DNA of 64,000 bases, from assembly GCA_964007475.1 (NCBI GenBank), contig OZ023273.1, positions 42,037,525 through 42,101,524 of the forward strand, in the 5' to 3' direction. Shown here one piece after another: positions 13,501 through 25,500 of the stretch. Under the pieces are notes generated by a model that searched no databases, had not been told where the DNA came from, and worked only from the letters and a program-made list of their open reading frames with translations. Source of the DNA: Hybos culiciformis. Its lineage: Eukaryota > Arthropoda > Insecta > Diptera > Hybotidae. The position numbers and the translations under genes were made by a program. Position 1 is the stretch's first letter, and every line of letters starts with the position of its first letter.

Positions 13501-16500
13501 ATCTCGGTCACTATTACAATAGAGGCTAAACATTTTTATTAAAGCATTTAATGAAAACATATAGTTCGTTTTTTTTATTTAAATTTATTTTCTCTACCCG
13601 AATTCACTTTGGTAATATCTGCGCTAATTCAGAAAATATTGAATGCAAATGCGGTTATTTCTGAGATTTTAAGAATTAAATTTTTTTTTTTTTAATTAAA
13701 TTCTACATTATATTGAATTTCTGAAATTTATGGAAAAAGAATATTATATATGTATACTAAATTTCCGCATTAAATAATAAGTTTGAATTTCGATATGTTA
13801 TATTGAATTTCTGTATGTCACTAAGTATATTCTATTTCCTATATCCATAGCGTGGTTATAAATTTAATGATTAATAAAATAATTAAATAATATTGTTATT
13901 ATTATATTTCAAGATAAAATTAGTATATTGTTTATTGTTGAAAAATATAAAACTATGCCTATATTTAGTAGAAATATTAAAATAGAAAATAGCCCTGATA
14001 AAATAATCAAATAAAGATATACAGTTTTTCCCAGTTTAAAGAGGAAAAATTTTTTGTTATTATTCAAAATTATGAAAGAAATAAAAGTACTATTTTTGAC
14101 CTAGTTACATACGTAAACACAGAATTGACAAAATAAAATACAACAAAATGATTCCTTAGTTTTTCTTCCATTTTCTATTCAATTATTTATTTTAATGTTT
14201 GAGCATAAAGTTAAGTTCAGCATAAGGATTTTTTATTATTCATAAATTCACCTTGACATAAAATAATTATTCATGAAATTACAGACAAAAATAAATGTTG
14301 TCATTTTGTAATTATTTCAGGTATATGGCTATTATGAATCCATTAAGACACAGAATGGGCAAAAGATGTACATTAGCAATAGCAGCTATGATATGGATAG
14401 CATCAATTATAATATCATGTCCAATGTTCCTATTTTTCACAACTGAAAGTACAGACGATGGAGCAAGAGTGGTGTGTTATGCTGAATGGCCTGATGGACA
14501 AACAAATTATTCATTGCAAGAATATGTGTAAGGAATCTTTCATGCATAACTTTTTTTTTTATCTTAAATACATGCTTATTTTTATATACATACGATATTT
14601 ATTATTCTTTTTTTATATTGTTTATTTTGTGACATCTTTTGAATTAGCATATTATGTTTAATAATACAAAAGTAGTATTTTTATATAATCCGTGTGCTAT
14701 CATATCCAGGAGTTAATTTAATCTGTATATAAGAACCAGGAATTCAAAAATATAAAAATGAAACATTTAAAGATATATTTTAAAAAAATTTAAATAAAAA
14801 AGGTAAAAAAATTAAAGTTTAAAGGGAAACAATGACTTCTATACTAAAACTTTTTTTTTTTCAAATTATCAGACCATTAAGCAATAATTTTACCTTGAAA
14901 CCTAAAATTCTCGAAATTAGGTTAATGGAACGTATATGGATTTTATTTCGAAGAAAAAAAATATCCTTTAAAGAAAATGTACGAAAAATTTAATAAATTT
15001 CTTTTTTTAAATTAATAAAAAAATATTTTTGTTAAATTTTTTGTTTCAGATTCGGAGAAAATCGAATCATTTGAGTAGTCTATCGAATTAACACATTTTT
15101 TTCCTTTTTTAAAACTAATTTTACTACTTTAGTATATAGATTGATCAATATTTTCGTATTTCGGCAAAAAATTGGTCATGTATTAGAGTTGTGGACCATT
15201 TGTAACTACAATAAAATAATCTTATTATTGATATTAGGTATTTTATATTTTATTATTATATTATAAACTTGTAAAAAATATTTTTGTGAAGATGTTTTAT
15301 TTTTTCTATATTGATTCTTATACAGCAGACTTTAAGCAATCCTGTTCAATACCATTACAGAAAAATTAATTATTACTTCTTTGAAAGTTTAATGTTTTCA
15401 GTACTGTTTATTCATGTATATAACACCATAGAGTTAATAATTATGTAAATCGTGAAAGTGTATTGAAATTTATAATATTCCAACGAATATTTTTAATTCT
15501 GAAAATATTTTTTAATATACGAGTAGATTAAATTTTCCTGGAACGAAATAAGTTCATAATATTTTGTGAGATTTTTTATGAAATAATTCACAAAATTTTC
15601 ATAAATTTTGAATTATTTAATATAAATTTATATTTACATATATGTATCAGAATAGATTTCGAAATGGTTCACAAAATCTAAGCAAGAACAATTTTAATGC
15701 GTTGTTTATAGCTACCACAGTAAAGTAATTTTTGGAGGAATGTTCCGGAAACCCATTCACAGCTAATTTTATCTGAAAGTAAAAAATGAACTGCAAAAAA
15801 AATAAAAAAAAAATTTTTGACAGGAAAGGTATCGTAAAAAAATATTACGATAGGTAGGAAACGTAATGAAAAAGAAACAAAAAAATAATTTTGTGAAGTA
15901 ATGAAATTTTTCAGATATCAAAAAAAAATAAATTCAATTTTCTTAGTTGTTTGAAAATATTTTTAAAAAATTCTTTTTACGAAAAATAGATAAAATTAAT
16001 ATCTTCATTTTCAGTAAATTTGCTTAAATATAAATAGAAAAATAACATAGAAAAACGGTTTTTACGGTACCATTTTTTCAGATAGGTCAATTAGCTATAA
16101 ACAACGCATAAGAAAAAAAGCTGTTTCCGAATATTTTTGTTAATGTTGAATATTATAATTAACATCAATTTATCTACTTATAGTCACAAAATAAAAACTC
16201 TCATCCATTTGAGAAATTTTTTAACTATTTCAATTAGTATTGACAAAAAGAAGTATTATGAATTCCCAAGAATTTCTTTATTATTAGCACACATTTTATA
16301 AATTTTATTTTTCTTGAGTGAATATTTTAAATTATTTTACAAAGGTCTTTGTAAAGGTGATTATTAAATTTTTCAATGTAAAGATTTCCAAAAAGGTTAA
16401 TAAGTAGAATAATGAAAAAGTTTTTGGATCTAACTGACAAGAAAATTATATGTATTTTTTTTTCTACTAAATGAAAATGTAGAATTAAAAAGGTCTACGT

Positions 16501-19500
16501 ACATCTATTTGTTGCATGTCATGAAAGGAAATTATATTTTACCATGAATTCTTTGGTTATACCAAACAGAAGATTAATGTTTTATTTTTTCTTTTTTTCT
16601 TTTTCGTTTTTTTTTTACAGATATAATATTGTATTGTTATTTTTAACATATTTTGTTCCAATTGGTTCCATGTCATATACCTACGCTAGGGTAGGTATAG
16701 AATTGTGGGGATCACAAAGTATTGGCGAATGTACACATCGTCAATTGGAAAATATCAAAAATAAACGTAGAGTAAGTTTAAAATCATATTTGTACTACGT
16801 ACATGTATTTTTTTCAAGTTACAGTAAATAATTATATAATGACAATTAAATTTCAATAAATGTTAGTAAATACGGCTATATACATATGCATGAGCTCGAT
16901 CGCTGCAGGGCTCGATAGTAATGAATTTCTCAATAACTTTTATCAAAAATGCCACTGTAAGATCTCAAATGATATATTTAGATAAAAAGATCTAACAAAA
17001 AAAAAAGTTAGGAGCAATCGGTGGGCTAATTTCAAGTGTTCTGAAAAGTGGAATAGAAATTCATTTCCTTTTATACAAAATCCACTCTTAAATCTCAAAA
17101 GGAGTTTCTGTTCTACTTTTCAGAAGACTCGAAAATATCCGGACCCTTTTTTTTATTTCTCAATTAGAATTTAATTTTCACGCTTGTCGTCATTATTCAA
17201 GGAAGGAGTAAAATCAATTGAGTTAAATTGAATGTAAAATGAATTGAGAAAATTGTATGGCTAAAAGAATTTTCCCACTTGATTAATATTTAATTTTATC
17301 ATAACCAAAATACAATATGGGTAAAAATCTAACCTTTTCCTCTGTAAGAAATTGATTTATGTTGAAGAAATTTTCACTTCACCAAAGATAATCATTTGTA
17401 AATATTTTGAAAATTTCTGTATGTACAAAATAAAAGTACATACGTTAATTTTTGTTAAACCATGTGTATTTTTTGGAAGGATGTAGGAACCAATTACTAT
17501 ATAAAATTAAATTGAAGTTTATATTTTTATGCCATAATAAGCTGATATAATATTTTGCACGTGTATCTATAATTAAATTAAAAAATTTAAGTTTTAAATA
17601 GAAAGCAAATTTTTATCGATTTTCTAACCAGGATTATGTTCGAAAAGTTATTTTAATTAGAAAATTCAGGAACTCTAGAATTCAATGTATTTTTTTTTTC
17701 ACATTTTTTTACCTTAACTTTACAACATAAATACTAATTTTGTAGGTACACTTTTCTATTTTATATTCATTCCATTTAAGTAAGTTAAAAAAAATATATT
17801 TACTTTATGCCGCGTCCTACCACTGCTCATTGGCTTTTAATTCCTCAGTTTAATTGAGTTAATTTAAAAAAAAATTTTTGTTCCTTATTATAAACAGCAG
17901 TTTTACAAAAATCTTTTTGATTCTTTTGAAGTGTACCTATACGTATACCGTTGTTATACACCAAAATGAATAAAATATGATTCATGATTATTTAATACAT
18001 AATATCTTGTTCATAAAAACTTATCCTTTAAAAATAATGTTTTCTGTGTAATCATAGTAAAATTACTGTGCACAAATTTGTAACAAAAATTTAGTTAAAA
18101 TATTTAAAGAAAATAAATCTACGTTTATAACCTAACTACGTAGATGTTTTTATACAGATAAAATATGTAAAAAGAAGGAAAAAGTTCTTTTAAATAAATT
18201 CTTGTATTTTCTAATTGAATTTTTTTTGTAAATATTTTAACAAGATTTTTTTTTTTTGTTCTATATAAAAGTGAAATATTGTGCATGTAAATACGCATAA
18301 CTAGTTCTCTTTTATACTTCTACATGATATATAATCATCTTTATAATAAATGTTGAACAAAATTTCTACATAACAAAAATACTAAACACATTATACCGAA
18401 TAAGGTTCAAATAGGAAAATAATTTAATTTAACTTTTCATTAGGTTGCTGCATTTATTTTCCAATCCGAACATAATTTAAATACATTTTTTTTTATGTTA
18501 TATATATATAATAATCACGAGTAATTCTCACTATTTTATGATATTTTAAAAAGCAATAAAAGCCATGATAATAGTTAATAGTTATGAATATTTAAGGTTT
18601 TATTGAAAAATAGATTTATAGATATTTTTGCATATTGTATTATATCTTTGATTTTTTAAGGCAGAATAAACTTTGCTATAACCTTATGAATTACCAAATT
18701 CGAAGCTATTACGTTCGACATAATAGTTATTAAAAATTTTGCACAAATTAAAAATTGGATCAGATGCTGGATAATATCCTTAGCAATCCTCGTAATTTTT
18801 CAAAATGTATATATAGTTACTGATGAAAATCTCTTGAAAATATATTGAAAATCAACTTATTTGAAAATAAAAATTTTCAGTGAGAATCTTGAAAATTATA
18901 TATTTGCAAATTGTTGCATTCTCTTGTGAATCAATAAAAAGACTAATTTTCTTTATTTTAATTGGACACTGTATTTTATTAGGTTGTAAAAATGATGATG
19001 GTGGTGGTTTTCATATTTGCAGTCTGTTGGCTTCCAATTCATGTATATTTTATAGTCACATCATATTATCCAGATATAACGAATTCTTCATTTATACAAG
19101 AAGTATATTTAGCAATCTATTGGTTGGCCATGAGTAATTCTATGTACAATCCAATTATATATTGTTGGATGAATTCAAGGTAAGAAAATTTAACGTAAAT
19201 ACGTACACGAATATTAAGTACATTATACAACAGTATATAATATTAAATATATATGTAATCTTACAACATAATATAGATGTTTAAAAAAAAATAAGATAAA
19301 ATTTTAATAGGATATTTAAAAAAAAAAAATTTAAAATTAAATTCTCTTGATAATTTTATGATGATTTCGTTTAAAAAATGCGATTATTAAAAAACCAGTA
19401 GGTCATTATAAATTTTCTTTAGTACCTATAAAATTTAATTTGTGTCTCTCTGTAACAAGAATTATTAGTTAGGAGGATTTATTTATTAAGTATAAAAAAC

Positions 19501-22500
19501 ATCAAAAATACATTCTAGAATCTAGATTAACAATAACATTTATTAAAATATTTCTATCATTCGAATGAAGATGTAGTTTTGATATTTATAGATTTTATTA
19601 TGACTTGTTACAAATAAACTTTAAAAAGCATTCTTTTCAAATAGACTGTACCGTCAGCAGAAACTTAATTCTGAAATAAGATTTATTATTAAGTAAGATA
19701 GGTACTAAGTACTCACAACAAAATTTAGAGTATCATTGCGCATTTTTAAGGATCAAATTATAATAAGTAAAGATAAAGTAAACCATTATTTTAGAATATA
19801 GTTAAGTTAATTATTTTAATTAAGGATTCTTTAATGATTATTTTTGTATAAAACCATTTACTAATCAATTAAATGTTTAATAATCAATTTTGAAAACTTT
19901 TTAAAGCTTGTGAAGTTTTCAAAGTTTTAACGAGGATATTCTTTTATGAAAATTAAAATTAATCCTAAACGGTTTATAATTCAATAAAAAAAGGGAAAAA
20001 TTTTCTTCAATTTTTATATTTTCAAAAGTAGGTAATTTTATTTTATATTAAATGTCTAGAAGAGTAAAAATATTTAATTGAAATTATTGGTTTCATTTTT
20101 ATTTAACAACATTGGAAACCTCAAATTACGGTTATTTGGATGAAAATTGAAAAGTGGGAGCTGGTTTTTTTTTTTCAAAAGAAAGTATAAAATTAAGAAA
20201 AAAAATATAATTTTGGTTATAGGGTTTTGATGTGACATTTTAATTTTATGAAATCATTTCTTTAATTAGAATAGATAATTAAATTTTATTTCTTTATTAA
20301 TTTCGAGAAAGTGTGGAGTGAAAATATTAACATTATATAGATTATATATAGATTATATATAGATTTTTATATAGATTTTGTTTATTAAATCATATACAGA
20401 TCTAAATGAAAATAAAATAGTTTCCATCTCATTAGATTTTATTTTATTGATTTCATCTTTTTTATTATTATCAGGCCAAGTTACTAAATTTCAATATAAT
20501 TAAATTATATCAAAAGAAGAAAAAATGTGTTAAAATTAAATGGAACGTTATATGAGAACGCAAATCACTCAACATAATAAAGTTTTACCGAAATCAAAAG
20601 AACATATGAAAGAACCAATAACTTTTTTAAACCTTAATCGAAAACGTAAATCTAAATATAGTTTACATAGTGCATCATAGTTTTAAAAATGAATTTATGA
20701 ATCCATACATAAACTTCTCTTCTATTATTACAAAACGTTCCGATGTTTATTTTTGTGTTATTATATTTTATAAATATTTATGAAATATTTGGAAAAGAAA
20801 CTGTGAAGGTGGTATAAAAACTGTGAAGGGATAAAAAATATAATTTTATGACTACGAAGAAACAAATATGAGAAACCTTGCTTATTATTTATATGTTTTC
20901 TCACAATATCTTTCTTGATGTTAATAAATATATCATAAAATTTGTTAACCTGCTTTAATAAAATTATCCAGATACTATCCCGGAAAAAAAATGATTTCAA
21001 ACCTTAAAATAAAGATTAAGATTTTAAGCAACGTCGCAAATGTTGCCAAAAAAAATTCAATGCGAAATATTTCGAACGAGGGTAGAATTTATGCCGTGAT
21101 TGATGCCATAAATACATATCAATCGCCGTTTATTTCGAAATTTGAACGAGTGAAAATTATAAGAGTTTTCATAAGTTTTATATTTTTCTCATTCAGAAAG
21201 ACTCACGTATTTTTTTTTAACCAATGACGGGTCTCATAAATTTACTAGAAAAATAATTTGATAAAGAAGCGGCAACATTCAAAGTTCTACACTCATAATT
21301 GTCTTTTAAATGGTTTTTTTTGTTGCGAGTTTTGGAAACAAAAATTTTTGCAATTTAACTTCAAAAAAAATTCTTTCTTTTTCATGAAAAAAATATGATA
21401 AAAAGTATCTCTGAATGAGAAAAATATCAAGGTTTCCTCTAAAAATTATATTAAATTCAAGAAGGCTGAACAAAAAGTCTAAAAATACGAAAATATGAAT
21501 GTGTTATTCAAATTTTAATGGGTTTATAAGCCTTTTATGCCGCTACAAAAATTTACATAAAATAATTTGTTTGAATTTTAAATAAAATCATTTATTCTAA
21601 TTTCTTTAATAATTATTTTAAATGAGAGAAAATTTTAGACCATTAAATGTATTCGTGTTATACATATAATAATCTGATTAAAAGTTAATTTTCAAAAATT
21701 TGCTTGATTTCTAATTATTTTATTTAGCCAGGCTCTGTAAACAATTATATACACGCAACAGGACATTAAATTTGTATACCAGGTTATTAACATTAATTTC
21801 TTATTACAAAATAAAATTGGAAATATTTGAAAATCTTTCAATCAAGAAATATAAGAAAATACTGCAAAATTATCAAATAAACTTACCATTTTTAGAATAA
21901 AATTACCATTACGAATTTAATTTATTTTATTCTTTTTGACAGTACACTTATTACAAGTTCATTTGTTACAAAGTAGGAATCAAACCCACACTCTTTTTAG
22001 GATAACGACAATAGCTGTGCACCATGACGTTTTAAAATTCGTTTATCTTATTAATCAAATGAAAATATAAACTGAAGTCTTTTGCTAAATTTTTTGCTGA
22101 AAAAGTGTATTTCTTATCGACTTTTTTTTTGCGGAAAAAAACTGTATGCTAGTTAGAATCGGAATATTTTACCTACTACCTGCTACTATTTGCTCGTAAC
22201 TTTTGTTTAACCATTAATAACAAAATCTATAATTTTATTTATAAACTATGTTTTTTGTTTCAGATTTCGAAGAGGCTTTAAACAATTTTTTCGATGGTGT
22301 CCATTTGTAAATTTGTCACCCGACAGTTTGCAACGAAGAGAAGTATTAACGTCCAGATATTCTTGTTCTGGTTCACCTGATCATAATCGCATCGTTAGAA
22401 ATGGTACATTATAAAATAAGATAAATTTTGAAGACATTTTCGCACATTTATTTTGCTTGGATTTAAATACCACTTATTCAAAGTTTTCAGTTATTGTTAC

Positions 22501-25500
22501 ATTTTCGTCCCTAAAGTATGTTACCCCAGTCATTAATAATAAATTCATATGGCATTTCTGAGTTTGAAGTTAAAAAAAAAATCTTTAAAAATTTTGAGAT
22601 ACATACATTATTATATTATATTATTATCTTAGTACACTATAAAGTAAATATAATGCTTTATTTAATTTAAAGTTTCACTTTTTATCATATTTGCAACTTA
22701 TTAATACTGAATGCTTTTTTGGTTTCAAAAACTAAATTAAAAATATTTCTTCAGTTTTTTTTTTAATTTACTTTAATTATTTTTGAACTATGTATCTGAT
22801 ATAAATAATTTAATTTATAATAAATCAATTAAAGCAAATTAGTAGTAAAATATTCAATTCTTTGAGAACACGCACACATGTGTAATGTATATACCTACAC
22901 ATACATAAAGAGAGTTATAATTAATTAAAAGAATTAATTTTAATAACATTTATTCAAAGATTTCAACTTCTGCTTTTATATCAATTACAGTTGTGCTAAA
23001 CTTTATTTACGATACTTTTTTGATTACAATGTAAATATAGTTAACATATAGTTTTGCATTTTAAGTACAATATAGTTTCATTTCACGTCATAGTGTAAAA
23101 TAAATATTATATTGTATAATTACATTTTGTAATGCAACCTTAATGTTTAATTTATTTAGAACTTAGAGATTTCTTAATATTAATTTTTGCAAATTTTTTT
23201 TTAAATTTGTTTTTTTACTTATTTGAAATTTTTCTTTATGTTTATTATCATCAAATCATAATTCACATAAAATACGAAATGAAAGGTGAAACCCTGTTCA
23301 ATTTGAATTTTGCAAATTGGTTTGGTAAACATTTTCCAATTTTACATTTTTATTACTTCATTTAAAGCATTAATATTATAAATAAAGGATTGATTGTAGA
23401 AGAAATAATTAATTTTAGTTCCTAATATAAAAAAAAAAATGTTACTCCATTATTTTATTTTATCTTTATTTTTATCTTCATGAGTTTCATATGGAGTAGT
23501 ATTTCATCTAATAGTTTAAAGATATTTCGATAAAGATTTTCTACGTATTTATTTTCAATACATAATATTACACCCCTTCTCACTAATATTTTCGTTATGA
23601 ATTTACAAAACTGATAATTAAATTTTATAAAGGACATCTAAAATCCTTTAAATTTCCCACGTTAAATTTATTTTTTCCAATTTGCTTTTGAGTATTTATT
23701 TTATGTGTTTTTTTTTTGTTTTCAAGATACCGAACGTTCTATTTTATACACATCTTGCCCAAGTTCTCGAGGTGGTAAGTACGTGTTATTTTTAAATTCA
23801 ATTTATAAGTGTTTAGTTGATAAAATAATAAAAATGTGTTACTACTTATATACCTTTTTTTTTTGTTTTGCTACGAAGGATTGATACTTAGATATACATC
23901 TTTTATTTCTTTTGAAGTTGTTGTTAATAGAATTTGATGTTATAAAAGATAGAAGCTTTTCTTCATTTTTAATTTTTTTTCTAATCAAAGTAAATAATTA
24001 AAAGCAGATACACATATATATCAATATTATAGCATTAACTTCATTGAATAATAATTATCAAATTAGTTATTTCCAAATTAATAAGATTTTAAGAAAATAA
24101 AACAATTTCCATTTCATTCATTATATATTTCAATTTATTGATTTCAATGAATTGAAAGAAATAAAGTCTTTTACAACGTTTTTATCAAGTCACTTTCTTT
24201 TGCGTTTATCTGTCCATGAAATTTTGTAATCAAATTTTAGAACATTTTGCGACTTTTAATATAGCTCCGAAACTTTTAATATAGTTCTGAACCCGATGAC
24301 AATGCAATATTCTACCACTTTCTTCATGATGTGAAAAGTTTCTTGTCTGTTTGTCTGCCCCCGAAATTTTGCAATCAAATTTTCACAACCAAAAGTTCGT
24401 CCGATTTCATTCAAATTTAGTACATAAAATGAGGAAATAATTAAAAACACAAATTTCGTTACAAAAATGTATTGGCCACCTACCCAGCGAACTTCCCTTG
24501 AGGAGGACTTCAGAAGTTCGTCCGATTTAATTCAAATTTGGTTCATTAAAAGAGGATATAATTAAACACACAAATTTCGTAACAAAAAATTTATTGGTCT
24601 CCTACCCAGCTACATCCTCTGGAGAGCACTTCAAAAGCTTGTCTGATTTCATTCAAATTTGGTTAATAAAAAGAGGAAAATATTAAAAACACAAATTTCT
24701 TAAAAAAAAAATAAATCAGTCAGAGTCCGTAGCTAAGCACGGGTTGACGGCTAATTGACTAAAAAGAATAAAATAAATACTAAATAAAAAAGTTTAAACA
24801 ACCACGTATTTAAATTGACTAAAAAGAAGAAAATAAACATTTTCCCTGGAGGATTGTGGACACACATACTTGAAACTGATTACAACAGTCTATAACTAGA
24901 ACCGGGGCCTATTTTTGAGATAATAATATAGATGTGCAGAGACGCAGGTAAAAAATTTACGACACATTTGTAGTATCACCTCAAAAATGCGCCCCACGTT
25001 TCTAGTTATAGACTGTTGTTATCACGTTTTTAGGTTTTTAAAACTTTTTTAATTTGTTAACTTAAGCTAAACAAATTATTCAAATATTTGTGAAGAAGAT
25101 CTGATAAATTTTTTAAAATTATTCCTGATTAAATTAGAACTTATTCGAATTTTTTAAAGTGATGTACGTAGTAAATTTAATCATTTTTAATAACTTATTT
25201 TAATTAATTTCTGGTATTCTTCTTTGATAAAATTTTAAGAAATTAATTCATTTCATAATCATGTATTTTTAATGCGCACTAAAGTTTTTAAAATTTTGCA
25301 TGTCGTATATTTTTACATTAAAAAAAATATAATTATTTGGCTTGATGGCTCATGAGTTAAACTTGATGGATATAAAATAAATTTACTGCACGTAATAAAA
25401 TCAATATACTTAATAACGAGGGTTGATCAATAATTTAGTAGGTTTACTTTTTATTATTAATTTTATATATTTTTTTTATAATATTATTATATTACCATTG

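Noticed and set aside
20991..21227. 78-codon open frame in intron 6, with a nearby inverted TTTTTCTCATTCAGA pair
   Set aside because: No known motif and no splice connection; the inverted pair is short and lacks a duplication, so neither an exon nor an element can be supported.
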